From the NCBI GenBank assembly GCA_009881125.1, contig WXFH01000037.1:1-64000 (forward strand): a DNA stretch of 64,000 bases. Reading direction: 5' to 3'. Under the pieces are notes generated by a model. It made no database searches and was not told where the DNA came from. It worked only from the letters and a program-made list of their open reading frames with translations. The translations under genes were made by a program, and so were the position numbers. This document shows, in pieces, positions 8,993 to 17,975 of the stretch. The DNA comes from Acidaminobacter sp. (GTDB lineage: Bacteria > Bacillota_A > Clostridia > Peptostreptococcales > Acidaminobacteraceae). The stretch's first letter is position 1, and every line of letters begins with the position of its first letter.

Positions 8993-10012
8993 ATGACTAA
9001 ACCCCGTTGGATGCGGGTGCTGCTGATCGTTTTGATCATGGCGGCGGCTGTCGTATCCCAGACAAATTCAGTTTTTGCTGATGACGGGCTGGTAACTAAG
9101 GATGTAGGCATAAATGATTCCAGCATAACGATAAACTCAAATGTTGTATCAAATAGATCGCTGGCTTTTCCGATCCTGAGATACAATGACATCCAGTACC
9201 TGCCGCTTAACTGGAATCTCATGAAGTCAATGGGATATCAGTACACTCGCATTGGAGACGAACGCGTTTTGACCAAGGTTGAACCTGGCGAAACGTTTAT
9301 CTTTGATGCCGCAGCCACCATGAATCCATCCACCAGTGCCCAGGCTTATGCCCTGGAGGACAGTGCCGTGATTCTTTACGAAGGTGAGCCGCTGGATACG
9401 CAGGGCTATCCGCTATTAGTCCATAACCACATGATCTACTTGCCGCTGACGTATCACGTAAAAGACGCTCTCGGATGGTATGCGAAAAATGACCGCATCG
9501 CCGGATTCCATTTGAGCACTGAGAGTGAAGAAGCCCTTAACACTATGATTGAGGCTTCTGACAAAGCTTATCTTGAACGACTCGCAGCATTTATGAGGAA
9601 AGTGAATCCAAGCTTGTCTGAATCCAGAGCGCATGACTATGTGGTCTGGTTAAAGGATGCCTGTGATCGTTATGGGATGGACGAATCCTGGATGATGGCT
9701 GTCATTTGGCAGGAAAGTTCTTTTAACGCGAATTGTGAATATAATGGTGCCATAGGGATCATGCAGATTATGGGTTCCACTGGCAGAGCACTTGGTCTCA
9801 GCATAGAGCAGCTTTACGATCCGCAGCTCGCCATTGAGTATGGGACGAAATATCTGAGCCAGAAATTGGATCGCTACGGCAGCATCGAACGCGCTGTGAT
9901 AGCCTATAACCAGGGTTACTACAACGTCGACAGAGGCGATTACACAACCCATTACCTGGATGGCGTCGAAGCAAAGCGCGCAAAGGTTTTGGCATTTTTA
10001 AACGCAGTTTAA
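8993..10012 (+). CDS. Secreted lytic transglycosylase (SLT domain)
   Basis: This 339-residue protein starts with a signal peptide: basic MTKPR, then a hydrophobic stretch ending near NSVFA at about residue 29. Residues 30-190 resemble the copper-amine-oxidase-N-like repeats common in clostridial exported proteins (YLPLNW, YLPLTY). The C-terminal part, from about residue 220, is a Slt70-type goose-lysozyme fold with catalytic E241 in WQESSF, followed by GAIGIMQIM and AYNQGY. It would cleave peptidoglycan glycan strands, forming anhydromuramic ends. AAGGAG precedes the ATG. The gene is monocistronic, with its own promoter and terminator. Confidence 0.88.
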   Translation: MTKPRWMRVLLIVLIMAAAVVSQTNSVFADDGLVTKDVGINDSSITINSNVVSNRSLAFPILRYNDIQYLPLNWNLMKSMGYQYTRIGDERVLTKVEPGETFIFDAAATMNPSTSAQAYALEDSAVILYEGEPLDTQGYPLLVHNHMIYLPLTYHVKDALGWYAKNDRIAGFHLSTESEEALNTMIEASDKAYLERLAAFMRKVNPSLSESRAHDYVVWLKDACDRYGMDESWMMAVIWQESSFNANCEYNGAIGIMQIMGSTGRALGLSIEQLYDPQLAIEYGTKYLSQKLDRYGSIERAVIAYNQGYYNVDRGDYTTHYLDGVEAKRAKVLAFLNAV

Positions 10013-10030
10013 GAACATAGAATTCACTTG

Positions 10031-10058
10031 AAAAGTCCTCCTCACGGAGGACTTTTTT
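10031..10058 (+). terminator. Rho-independent terminator
   Basis: AAAAGTCCTCC-TCAC-GGAGGACTTTTTT directly after the transglycosylase gene: a nine-pair stem and a T run. Confidence 0.9.
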
Positions 10059-10118
10059 TATAGTTTTAGAACCTGCAAAACCCTTTTCCACAATTCAGAT
10101 TTTGTTAAACGCTGGCGT

Positions 10119-10844
10119 CTAAAGAATCTCCACCGAGGCCGGCAATCTGAAAACGACATCTTTGCGCTCGACAATAATGTCGATCTTATCCATCATCACC
10201 GGGTCGTTTTGAATGTTGCGCACTAATTCCCGTGTTGGATTGATGGCGACTGGATGACCGACGAGCTGAAACATGGAGTAGTCGCCGTTGGTATCCCCAT
10301 AAGCGTAACTGGCGCTCAGGTCAATATTGTGCCGCTTGACGAAATCCAGGATGGCCATATTCTTATTTTCGGAATCCCACATGGGGACAATGTTCCCGGT
10401 GAAGTCACCGCGCGCATTGACTTCATAACGCGTTCCTCGAAATTCCGTCGCCGCGTATTTCTCGGCCATTTTCTCGACAAGAAAATCAGGGCTGCCCGAA
10501 ATAAAGAAAATTTTGTGGCCGGCCCACAGGTGGTATTGGATTCTCTGACGGGAGTAGGAATAGACCTCTTCGCCCTTGAGTTTGATGACCTGATCTGCGA
10601 TAAAATCAAGGCTGCCTTTATTAAGCCCGGTTAAGGAACGAATGTAGATTTGTGAAAGTTCGATCAAATAATCATCATATTCCGCGCGTCTTTTTTTCCA
10701 TTCTTCGTAAGTTTTTTTAACGTTTCGGTGCCAAACCACAGGATCAACAACTTCATACTTGACCAGTTTCTTAAAGTGTTCCACCATTAGTGAATCTCGG
10801 TACAAAGTACCGTCAATATCAAAGAATGCGCCAACCGGCCCCAT
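10119..10844 (-). CDS. HAD-IB family phosphatase (SerB/Cps2-like)
   Basis: A 241-residue haloacid-dehalogenase superfamily hydrolase. The nucleophile motif FFDIDGTLY is near the N-terminus, IFFISGSPD provides the motif II Ser, and YAYGDTNGD the motif III/IV acidic residues. The YEVNARGDFTG segment is typical of subfamily IB, which includes phosphoserine phosphatases and phospholipid-type phosphatases. The substrate is not predictable. ATG 10844 is selected because AGAGGTG stands at good spacing; the open frame extends 40 codons upstream but has no ribosome site there. Confidence 0.82.
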   Translation of the reverse strand: MGPVGAFFDIDGTLYRDSLMVEHFKKLVKYEVVDPVVWHRNVKKTYEEWKKRRAEYDDYLIELSQIYIRSLTGLNKGSLDFIADQVIKLKGEEVYSYSRQRIQYHLWAGHKIFFISGSPDFLVEKMAEKYAATEFRGTRYEVNARGDFTGNIVPMWDSENKNMAILDFVKRHNIDLSASYAYGDTNGDYSMFQLVGHPVAINPTRELVRNIQNDPVMMDKIDIIVERKDVVFRLPASVEIL

Positions 10845-11092
10845 GAAGCTCACCTCTTTAATAGTTTTATTTAACTCTGTCATTTCGCGTGTTTTACAAA
10901 TACCCACTGCCTGCGAACGGCAACCATTTTTTGATATGCAGGCAAGGGGATCACTTTTGTTCATATTTTTTTTATCGTATGTCTCTATTGAGCGCTTAAA
11001 ACTTTTTTTTATGGATATACAGTTAACAGACCAAATACTTATTGAAGACTCAAGACAAAATTGACCAAAGACTGCGGAAAGTAGGTGAGTGT

Positions 11093-11482
11093 ATGTGGTT
11101 CTATGTATTGTTGGCTCTATTCTTCACAATGGTCACTGGTTATCTTATTGAAACTGTTAAAGCGAAACGCGTAGCTCATGAAATTAAATCTATTAATTAC
11201 GAGATCTATGGAATCCTTGCGTCGCTCATGCGGGACGTAAGTCATGTAGATTTGTTTTTTATACACCAGCTTAGAGACAGTCTCAAAGTGCAGCTGACCC
11301 AAGTTTACGGGATTGATGAATTTCAGGTCTATAAGCTCACTGAGAACAAGCTCAGACTTGCTTACAGAAAAGGGCACGCCGTACAGCGAATTGATCTGTT
11401 TCTGGAGGATAATCGCTGGTCGTTTAAAGACGTCGAGTTTGAATATACGGAGAATCCTTTTGAAGAGGTTCGTCTGCAATAA
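11093..11482 (+). CDS. Small membrane-anchored protein of unknown function
   Basis: A 129-residue protein with one N-terminal transmembrane helix (residues 2-20, WFYVLLALFFTMVTGYL), followed by a soluble basic-acidic domain with no recognised motif. ATG 11093 is preferred because AGGTGAG lies just before it; a TTG 51 bp upstream stays in frame but lacks a site. The predicted topology puts the soluble part on one face of the membrane, orientation uncertain. No operon partner is evident. I do not recognise the family. Confidence 0.6.
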   Translation: MWFYVLLALFFTMVTGYLIETVKAKRVAHEIKSINYEIYGILASLMRDVSHVDLFFIHQLRDSLKVQLTQVYGIDEFQVYKLTENKLRLAYRKGHAVQRIDLFLEDNRWSFKDVEFEYTENPFEEVRLQ

Positions 11483-11529
11483 GTCTATTTTTAAAATATT
11501 TTTTAAAAAGTGAATAATGTAAGATAGGC

Positions 11530-11857
11530 TGGGTATTATGTTAATACAACTATATAACCTACCTTTCACTGGGGAGGTTCATATAGAGGCTCGATCTACA
11601 GGACGTCCGGCGAAAGCAGGATGCATCAGACATCCGCTTGTAAAAAACCACCGCTTAGGCAGACGGAATTATCGGATGCCTTAGACTGCAACACCTTCAC
11701 TACTTTGCATCAAAAGCAAAGCAATGAAATTGAAACAATTGCCCTTGATGGTTAAAAAACCATTCGTAACAAGCTCCACTTTAGGAGGAATGGCTATTAA
11801 CGATTCACACCGCAATACAACTGAATATGATACAAAAAAACGTGCTGTATCGAGCTG
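11530..11857 (+). ncRNA. Candidate structured non-coding RNA
   Basis: This 390-bp intergenic stretch has no reading frame but many potential stems. Examples are GTATT/AATAC at 11534, AACCTaCC/GGgAGGTT near 11552, GGATG/CATCC near 11620, TCCG/CGGA around 11630-11665, CTTTGC/GCAAAG near 11704 and ATGGTT/AACCAT near 11748. It runs into a perfect 12-bp terminator stem at 11858. The block GCCTTAGACTGCAACACCTTCAC resembles a part of 6S RNA, and the size is like 6S or raiA-type RNAs, but I cannot assign a family by eye. Strand is inferred from the terminator and the absence of a gene. Confidence 0.4.
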
Positions 11858-11894
11858 AAAGACCTATCCTTAAAATTCTTGGGATAGGTCTTTT
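11858..11894. terminator. Bidirectional terminator containing the Nudix stop codon
   Basis: A perfect 12-bp stem AAAGACCTATCC / GGATAGGTCTTT with an 11-12 nt loop and T runs on both strands. The Nudix gene ends inside the hairpin: its stop codon is in the loop and its last codons form one arm. It can also end the candidate RNA from the other side. Confidence 0.85.
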
Positions 11895-12493
11895 AATGTT
11901 CTGATGAAGCTGGCAGTAATGCGAGCCGTTATGCCCCAGATTGTCTTGTCGTCAAAATCGATAAAGAGTACCGGGTATTTGCCAACCCTGAAATTGTAAG
12001 CCCGCCCACTGGAAATTTTTTCGTAAGGAAAATCAGGGGGCATTTGAAGAAGGGATTCTGTCTTGAATTCCTGAACTTCGCATTCAAAGAGGTAAGAAAT
12101 AGGCACCGCAAACAGTTCCTTGACCTCGCCTTCATTGGGTTCAATGTCATAGAGATCAAGATTCAATATTCCAACATAGACATGAATGTACATATTGAAA
12201 GGCGTGACAATGTCGTCAATTTGGCCGATGATTTCAATATCCTCGCGTTCGATATTCAACTCTTCACAAGTTTCTCTTATGGCAGTTTCTGCATGGTGCT
12301 CACCCAACTCGACTTTACCGCCCGGGAAACAGATCTCTCCGGGTTGCGACCGCAAGTCTTCGGAGCGGACCTCGTAAAGAAGATGGGGATCATCATCAAT
12401 TTCAATAATGGGGATCAGCACTGAAAAATGACGATAACCATCTTGCTTTTTCCTGTAATTAACCAATATTTTTTTAATTGTGGGCGTATTCAT
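11870..12493 (-). CDS. Nudix hydrolase, CoA-pyrophosphatase-like
   Basis: A 207-residue protein with a Nudix box G-KVELG-E...RETCEELNI, in which the usual Gly of EExGU is Asn. The preceding FPGGKVE and the LRSQPGEICFPGG-type block match the CoA/8-oxo class (NudL/YeaB), which splits coenzyme A into 4'-phosphopantetheine and 3',5'-ADP. The ATG is preceded by GGAGG. The C-terminus overlaps its own terminator. Substrate assignment rests on the QPGEICFPGG signature only. Confidence 0.82.
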   Translation of the reverse strand: MNTPTIKKILVNYRKKQDGYRHFSVLIPIIEIDDDPHLLYEVRSEDLRSQPGEICFPGGKVELGEHHAETAIRETCEELNIEREDIEIIGQIDDIVTPFNMYIHVYVGILNLDLYDIEPNEGEVKELFAVPISYLFECEVQEFKTESLLQMPPDFPYEKISSGRAYNFRVGKYPVLFIDFDDKTIWGITARITASFIRTLKDLSQEF

Positions 12494-12660
12494 GGGCTTT
12501 CCTCCAAAATAAAAAGGGTCAAAGGCGGCTTTCCGGCGGGCATCAAATATAGCACGGGTATCACATGAATGTTTCTATGTTTTAATCTTTATGTTAAGAT
12601 TATTGTGGTATGATCGATAAAGTTCGAATCATTTTGTCAAATTGACCTGGAGGTTGAAAT

Positions 12661-13179
12661 ATGGATTTTCTAATCTATTTCTTTATTTTATTCGCCAAAA
12701 TCGTGGAAGTCAGTATCAGCACGATTAGGATTGTGCTGATTACGAAAGGGGAAAAAACTATTGGCGCGGTCATCGCGTTCGTGGAGATCCTCTTGTGGCT
12801 GTTTATTGCCAGTAATGTCATACAAAATATCTCTCAGGATCCGCTGAAAGGCGTCTTTTATGCCATTGGCTTTTCCGTGGGGAACTATTTGGGCAGTATT
12901 CTTGAAGAGAAAATTGGTCTGGGACTTTCTGAAGTCCAGGTCATTGTCAAAGAAGACGCCGGGTTGATGCTCGCAGATGAAATACGCGAGCAGGGTTTTG
13001 CTGTTACCCAGGTACATGGCGAAGGACGACACGATTCAAGGGCTATTCTCATTATGTTTGTCCCGAGAAAACGTGTCAAGGCACTGGTTAAATTTATACA
13101 GAATTCCGAAACCGGCGCGGTCATCACGGTGTCGGAAATCAAGCCGGTTTATGGTGGTTACGGGATGCTGAGGAAGTAG
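12661..13179 (+). CDS. UPF0316 membrane protein (DUF5698 + DUF2179)
   Basis: A 172-residue protein. Three hydrophobic helices span residues 1-80 (IYFFILFAKIVEVSISTIRI, then IAFVEILLWLFIASNVIQNI, then GVFYAIGFSVGNYLGSILEE). A cytoplasmic alpha/beta domain of the DUF2179 type follows (VQVIVKEDAG...GFAVTQVHGEGR). This is the conserved UPF0316 layout found in many Firmicutes; its function is unknown, although the GEGRHDSRAILIMFVPRK segment resembles a ligand-binding regulatory domain. A clear GGAGG lies nine bases before the ATG. Followed at once by a terminator. Confidence 0.85.
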   Translation: MDFLIYFFILFAKIVEVSISTIRIVLITKGEKTIGAVIAFVEILLWLFIASNVIQNISQDPLKGVFYAIGFSVGNYLGSILEEKIGLGLSEVQVIVKEDAGLMLADEIREQGFAVTQVHGEGRHDSRAILIMFVPRKRVKALVKFIQNSETGAVITVSEIKPVYGGYGMLRK

Positions 13180-13193
13180 AATTTAGCAATCTT

Positions 13194-13228
13194 AAAGCAC
13201 AGTGGGGTCTAAACGGCTGTGCTTTTTG
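13194..13228 (+). terminator. Rho-independent terminator
   Basis: AAAGCACAG and CTGTGCTTT pair around a 15-nt loop, followed by a T run, 15 bp after the UPF0316 stop. Confidence 0.8.
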
Positions 13229-13357
13229 TATTTTTTGAAGATGACGGTTGGCCTGCTTAAGTCAACTGATGTTGTTAAAGAGCTAATCATAGGCTTTTAG
13301 ACAGCGTGGTCAGAAGGCGGATTCAGCGGCGTTCGTCTTTCATCCCCCACTAAGTTC

Positions 13358-14263
13358 TTACATAATTGATAGTCTCTTCAGCCACGCGCCGCTTGAGAGA
13401 ACGGCATCCAGCCACGCAGCCTCACGCTGCGGCAGGTTCGCCGCCAGTACTTCTACAGAAAGAACACAGTCCTGATGTACCTGATCTGCCCTTGTGGCTG
13501 TCCATGGCTTAAGCAAGAACGCCGTCGCCTCATCCCGCTCGGTCACGCCCTGGTGGTCACGCCCTGAAAGTGGTTCGACACTATGGACGTGAACGCGTCT
13601 GATATCCCCAAGGAGCAGTTCAGGAATCTCAAAGCCTTCAGAACCCCTGCCCGGGGCGCTCAGAGAAGATTTAAAATTTTTTTCCGGTGAAATTGGAAAA
13701 ACCCCATGATTTATGGTTCTCAGCCAATGGGCAGTGTCCAGACATAGTCCCAGCCTTGAACCTGAAAACGCCCGGAGTACCTTACTCAGTGCACTACGGG
13801 TTTCTCCAAACCGGGCGTCCGCAGGTGAACGGGAAAAAGTATTTTCAAGCAGCAGAACCTGACTGCCCCTGGATAGTTCGATCCACTCCAAGGCAAAATC
13901 CACAAACCGGAATGTGTCTGCTTCCGTGGCAGCGCCGTGAAAGATGAGCTGCACCGCTTCACCAAAGTCGCCGCATTGATCCATCCATGCCTTAAAGGGG
14001 TTTCGTGAGCCTTCCGGCGCCATAATATGATTCAAATCAAAAGCGCCCGGATCAGCGAAATCCGGCGCGTGAAAAGCGAAGGAAAATCCGGGTTGGCGTG
14101 TATAATTCTTAAGCGCGCCAGCCCGTCCAAGATCCAGAGCCCGAGGGTGCAGCGCCAGTTCCAGTGAGCGAAACCCCGCCTCGGAGAGGCGCTCAAGCAT
14201 TTCGTAATCCCTATCTATTGGAGCAGCACTTTCGTCATAAGTTGTGCCAAGAATGAAAGACAT
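13358..14263 (-). CDS. Xylose-isomerase-like TIM-barrel protein (sugar phosphate isomerase/epimerase family)
   Basis: A 301-residue protein of the AP-endonuclease-2/sugar isomerase fold. The order of motifs is FRSLELALHP (strand 2), FAFHAPDF (strand 3), VQLIFHGAA (strand 4), VLLLENTFS (metal-binding Glu), LGLCLDTAHW (Asp and His ligands) and RRVHVHS. These supply the usual metal ligands. The substrate is not evident and no sugar operon is near. GGAGG lies six bases before ATG 14263; the TTG further upstream would swallow it. It faces away from the folate operon across a short divergent gap. Confidence 0.72.
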   Translation of the reverse strand: MSFILGTTYDESAAPIDRDYEMLERLSEAGFRSLELALHPRALDLGRAGALKNYTRQPGFSFAFHAPDFADPGAFDLNHIMAPEGSRNPFKAWMDQCGDFGEAVQLIFHGAATEADTFRFVDFALEWIELSRGSQVLLLENTFSRSPADARFGETRSALSKVLRAFSGSRLGLCLDTAHWLRTINHGVFPISPEKNFKSSLSAPGRGSEGFEIPELLLGDIRRVHVHSVEPLSGRDHQGVTERDEATAFLLKPWTATRADQVHQDCVLSVEVLAANLPQREAAWLDAVLSSGAWLKRLSIM

Positions 14264-14328
14264 GTCATACCTCCACAAAGGTTTTTCTAACTCAGTATAT
14301 CACAGAGCCTGCAATGAGGGGAACCTTG

Positions 14329-14358
14329 TTGACTTTAACCAAAAGCGGAAGGTATAAT
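14329..14358 (+). promoter_or_regulatory. Promoter of the folate operon
   Basis: TTGACT, 18-bp spacer, perfect TATAAT, about 37 bp before the pabA ATG. No other strong promoter was seen inside the operon, so it may drive pabA through folK. Confidence 0.75.
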
Positions 14359-14394
14359 CAGCATATACTTTTTAGAAAAGGGGCATGCTATTCC

Positions 14395-14988
14395 ATGATC
14401 CTCATGATTGATAACTTTGACTCATTTACCTACAATCTCGTGCAGTACCTGATGCAGCTTGGACGTGAAGTCAGGGTGGTGCGAAATAACGCCTTGACCC
14501 TTGAAGACATCCGGGACATGAATCCGGATATGATCGTCCTGTCACCCGGACCCAAAACGCCTCAGGAGGCCGGTATTTGCCTCAGTGTGGTACAGGAGCT
14601 TCAAGATGAATACCCTATCCTGGGCATATGTCTGGGTCATCAGACCATTGGCCAGGCTTTCGGAGGCAGCGTTCAGGAGGGTCTTGAGCCGGTCCACGGC
14701 AAGGTGCATCCCATCCGCCACAAAAATGTGGGCGTGTTCAGCGGCTTGAAGAATCCTATCAATGTCACGCGCTATCACTCTCTGGTGGTCGATCGAAAGA
14801 CGCTGCCGGCATGCCTTGAAATCACCGCGGAGACTGAAGCTGGCGAAATCATGGGCTTAAGGCACCGTGACAAGCTCATCGAAGGGGTGCAGTTCCATCC
14901 TGAAGCGATCTTGACGGAGCACGGACTCGACATGCTGGCTAATTTCCTTAAGCTGGCAGATGAATGGCGAAAGCAGGTGAAAGCATGA
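14395..14988 (+). CDS. pabA: Aminodeoxychorismate/anthranilate synthase glutaminase subunit
   Basis: A 197-residue class I glutamine amidotransferase. The start MILMIDNFDSFTYNLVQYL is the typical N-terminus, GICLGHQTIGQAFGG holds the nucleophilic Cys, and GVQFHPEA the His and Glu of the triad. It supplies ammonia to PabB for 4-amino-4-deoxychorismate. TrpG is nearly identical in sequence, but linkage to pabB, pabC and fol genes decides for folate; it may serve both. ATG 14395 is used; AAAGGGG lies upstream. Its stop overlaps the pabB ATG (ATGA). Confidence 0.92.
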   Translation: MILMIDNFDSFTYNLVQYLMQLGREVRVVRNNALTLEDIRDMNPDMIVLSPGPKTPQEAGICLSVVQELQDEYPILGICLGHQTIGQAFGGSVQEGLEPVHGKVHPIRHKNVGVFSGLKNPINVTRYHSLVVDRKTLPACLEITAETEAGEIMGLRHRDKLIEGVQFHPEAILTEHGLDMLANFLKLADEWRKQVKA

Positions 14989-16367
14989 TTAAGCGAAAGC
15001 TTCAGACCGGCCTTGACAGTTTCAGGCTTTTTCTTGCTGTCTCAGATCTCCCTCATCCGCTGTTTCTGGACAGCGGTATGGACCCGGAGCGTTTGGGCCG
15101 ATGGTCGCTGATCATGGCCTCTCCCTTCGAGCGCATTCGGATCAAGGGTGAGCACATTGAGCTGGAAAACTGCTTAGAGGGAACTAAAACAGTCTTTAGC
15201 GGGAACGCCTTTGACTTTTTAAAGGAAAGATACGAGTTATATCAAACAAAACGTACACCGGATTTTGAGCTTCCTTTTGGCGGCGGCATGGCGGGCTACC
15301 TGGCCTATGATCTTTGCCACCACGTAGAGGCACTGCCGAGGACCGCGGTGGACGACGTCGACATACCGGATGCCATCCTGGGACTCTATGAAACGGCAAT
15401 TCTCGTCGATCACAAAGAGGACGAGGTTTGGCTGACGGAACTCGACCGTCGTCCGGGGGCAGAAGCAAGACTGGACGCCCTTGAGGCAAGAATTCGCGAG
15501 GTGGAAAAGACCGGCCGCGACCTGGAGCCGACTTGGAAAACAACCTCTCCGGAATTCAAATCTAATTTTGATAAAGAAGACTACCTTGAGTCCATCCGTA
15601 AAATCAAACGGTATATCCGCTCCGGAGATCTGTATCAGGTCAATATGACGCAGCGCTTCGAAACTGAAATGACAGATGAGCCTCTCGAGCTTTATAAAAA
15701 GCTCAGAATCATCAATCCGGCCCCCTTTTCAGCGTATATGCCTTTTGAAGAGGCAACGATCCTCTCAAGTTCCCCTGAACGATTCATACAAATCAGAGAC
15801 GGCGAAATTGAGACTCGTCCCATCAAAGGTACGCGCCCCCGCGGGAAAACCCCCGAGGAAGACGCCTATGAAAGCGCCATGCTGCTGGCCAGCGAAAAGG
15901 ACCGCTCCGAGCTCCTCATGATAGTGGATCTTGAGCGCAATGACCTTGGCCGGGTTGCGGAGGTTGGTACTGTCAAAGTGCCGGAGCTCTTTGTCATTGA
16001 AGAATACCCAACGGTATACCATTTAGTATCTACAGTTACGGCGACACTTAAAGCTGGTCTGACCCCAATTGATTTGCTGAAGGCTTCTTTCCCGGGCGGA
16101 TCAATCACCGGTGCGCCAAAGATCCGCGCCATGGAGATCATTGACGAACTGGAACCAACCCAGCGTAATCTGTATACGGGTTCTATAGGCTATATTGGCT
16201 TTAATGGTGATATTGATCTGAATATTGTGATCCGGACCATTGTCGCGAAAGGCAGCAAAGCTTACTTTCAAGTAGGCGGCGGCATTGTCTGGGATTCAGA
16301 CGAGTATTCTGAATACGAGGAAACCTTGCACAAAGCCCGGGCGCTGATGCGCGCCCTAAGCAGCTAG
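14985..16367 (+). CDS. pabB: Aminodeoxychorismate synthase component I
   Basis: A 460-residue chorismate-binding enzyme that makes 4-amino-4-deoxychorismate from chorismate and PabA-derived ammonia. The catalytic block has RPIKGTRPRG: the Lys after PI is diagnostic of PabB, where TrpE has Ala. The signature PGGSITGAPK and SSSPERF are present, and GGGIVWDSD closes the active site. The start ATG overlaps the pabA stop by ATGA and AGGTG precedes it. It is followed by pabC. Confidence 0.93.
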   Translation: MIKRKLQTGLDSFRLFLAVSDLPHPLFLDSGMDPERLGRWSLIMASPFERIRIKGEHIELENCLEGTKTVFSGNAFDFLKERYELYQTKRTPDFELPFGGGMAGYLAYDLCHHVEALPRTAVDDVDIPDAILGLYETAILVDHKEDEVWLTELDRRPGAEARLDALEARIREVEKTGRDLEPTWKTTSPEFKSNFDKEDYLESIRKIKRYIRSGDLYQVNMTQRFETEMTDEPLELYKKLRIINPAPFSAYMPFEEATILSSSPERFIQIRDGEIETRPIKGTRPRGKTPEEDAYESAMLLASEKDRSELLMIVDLERNDLGRVAEVGTVKVPELFVIEEYPTVYHLVSTVTATLKAGLTPIDLLKASFPGGSITGAPKIRAMEIIDELEPTQRNLYTGSIGYIGFNGDIDLNIVIRTIVAKGSKAYFQVGGGIVWDSDEYSEYEETLHKARALMRALSS

Positions 16368-16393
16368 CTGCGAATGAAGGAGGCGGACTGGAA

Positions 16394-17248
16394 GTGACCA
16401 GACCATCGGTATTTTGGCTGGACGGCAAAGCGGTTGAGAGCCGCTGTGCTTCTGAAGGCATTCAGTTCGCGTATGGCATATTCGATACCCTGCGATTTGA
16501 TAACGGTGTGCTTGAGCAGTCTGCAGCCCACCTGGACCGACTCAATGCAGGGCTTGCAAAATTAGGTCTAAGTTATAGTCTGTCGTCTCAAGCACTGAAG
16601 GATGCTTTCACTTCGGCAAAGGCAGCTGCCGGCCGTGAGTCAGGTGCACTGAAGCTTCTGGCTATGCGGCGCGGGACGCCTGCCTCTGACGCTGAGGTGG
16701 ACGTGCAGCTCTATCTGCGCCCCAATCCCTATGGAGAACTTCAGGACGGCGGGCTGGAGAAGCCGTATTCACTGGGACTCAGCGCTTTTGCCAAAAATTC
16801 CAGATCGCCTGTCGCTGGCCTTAAGTGGCAGGGCTATGCGGATCACCTCCTTGAGAAGGACCGGGCAATGTCGCGGGGCTTTAAGGACGTCCTGTTTTTG
16901 AATGAATTGGATTATGTCGCGGAGAGCGCTGTAGCCAACCTATTTTGGATTGCGGGCGGCCGTTTGTTCACGTCATCGCTGGACTGCGGCATTCTGCCTG
17001 GAATCATGCGGGCAAATGTGCTGAGGGCAGCAAAGCTTGCCGGCATCAGTGCGGTCGAGGGGCGATTTCCGCTGGAAGCGCTGCTGACGTCGGAGCTCGT
17101 TTTCGTCACCAACAGTCTCATGCGGTTAAGATATGTTGACAGGGTTGAAGAGGTTGTGTGGCAGAGACCATCGGCACAGTCCCCTGCACTGGACTTGTTT
17201 AAGATGCTTCAGGCTTCTGTGCTGGACCTTGTGAAGGAAGCAGAATAA
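16394..17248 (+). CDS. pabC: Class IV aminotransferase, 4-amino-4-deoxychorismate lyase
   Basis: A 284-residue PLP fold-type IV protein. Motifs seen are FAYGIFDTLRF near the N-terminus, GLKWQGYADHLLEKDRA with the PLP-binding Lys, and NELDYVAESAVANLFW holding the cofactor-binding Glu. By position it splits aminodeoxychorismate to p-aminobenzoate and pyruvate. Branched-chain or D-amino acid aminotransferases share the fold, so the call relies on operon context. GTG start with GGAGG upstream. Confidence 0.85.
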   Translation: MTRPSVFWLDGKAVESRCASEGIQFAYGIFDTLRFDNGVLEQSAAHLDRLNAGLAKLGLSYSLSSQALKDAFTSAKAAAGRESGALKLLAMRRGTPASDAEVDVQLYLRPNPYGELQDGGLEKPYSLGLSAFAKNSRSPVAGLKWQGYADHLLEKDRAMSRGFKDVLFLNELDYVAESAVANLFWIAGGRLFTSSLDCGILPGIMRANVLRAAKLAGISAVEGRFPLEALLTSELVFVTNSLMRLRYVDRVEEVVWQRPSAQSPALDLFKMLQASVLDLVKEAE

Positions 17249-17342
17249 GGGCACTCCGGGATTTCACGTGTGAAGCCTTTGGAATTGGGTAGAAAAGTAA
17301 TTGAACCAAATTAGTTGAAAGACAAAGCGGAAGATTGCGAAA

Positions 17343-17366
17343 GCCTCAGCCCATAACGGCGGAGGC
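17343..17366 (+). promoter_or_regulatory. Leader hairpin before folE
   Basis: GCCTC-a-GCC / GGC-g-GAGGC pairs around a six-base loop, about ten bases before the folE ribosome site, within a 144-bp spacer in an otherwise tightly packed operon. No T tract follows, so it is more likely an mRNA stability or translation element than a terminator. It does not match a THF riboswitch that I can recognise. Confidence 0.4.
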
Positions 17367-17392
17367 AACACCTCGAGAATAGGAGAGAAGAT

Positions 17393-17971
17393 ATGGATAA
17401 TAAGCGTATAGAGGACGCCGTCAGAGAAATGCTGATCGCGATTGGCGAAGATCCCGACCGTGAAGGACTTAAAGGGACACCTGACAGGATCGCCAGAATG
17501 TATGAAGAGATTTTTGGCGGATTGGGTGAAGATCCGGGCAAGCACCTTGATGTCATATTCCAGGAGGATTCTCACGAGGAACTGGTTCTGGTCCGTGATA
17601 TCTCCTTCTATTCCATGTGTGAGCACCACCTGGTGCCTTTTTTTGGGAAGGCTCATGTCGCCTACATTCCACGCGGCGGCAGATTGACAGGGCTCAGCAA
17701 ATTGGCGCGCGTCGTAGAAACCATTGCCAAGCGTCCGCAGCTTCAAGAACGCATCACGTCGCTGGTGGCGGACACGATCATGGAGAAGCTGAACCCCTAT
17801 GGCGTTATAGTCGTGGTCGAGGCGGAGCACATGTGCATGACTATGCGCGGTGTCAAAAAACCGGGCAGCAAGACGGTGACCTCTGCGGTCCGCGGAATTT
17901 TCAAAGTGGATGCCAAATCCAGAGCTGAAGCGATGTCGCTGATAGGCATGGGTGTTGGCAGCAGGGGGTGA
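17393..17971 (+). CDS. folE: GTP cyclohydrolase I
   Basis: A 192-residue enzyme that converts GTP to 7,8-dihydroneopterin triphosphate, the first pterin step. Zinc- and substrate-binding blocks [18 protein letters not shown] and HMCMTMRGV(K)KPGS are intact, and [10 protein letters not shown] is present. AGGAGAG precedes the ATG. The following folP start lies five bases beyond its stop, so the two are coupled. Confidence 0.95.
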   Translation: MDNKRIEDAVREMLIAIGEDPDREGLKGTPDRIARMYEEIFGGLGEDPGKHLDVIFQEDSHEELVLVRDISFYSMCEHHLVPFFGKAHVAYIPRGGRLTGLSKLARVVETIAKRPQLQERITSLVADTIMEKLNPYGVIVVVEAEHMCMTMRGVKKPGSKTVTSAVRGIFKVDAKSRAEAMSLIGMGVGSRG

Positions 17972-17975
17972 AGCA

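Noticed and set aside
11540..11700. Lysine riboswitch (ATAGAGGCTCGATC resembles its AGAGG-GCGA start)
   Set aside because: Other conserved lysine-riboswitch parts are missing and no lysine gene lies downstream.
17249..17392. Tetrahydrofolate riboswitch before folE
   Set aside because: The conserved bases of the THF aptamer that I know are not visible; only one simple hairpin is clear.
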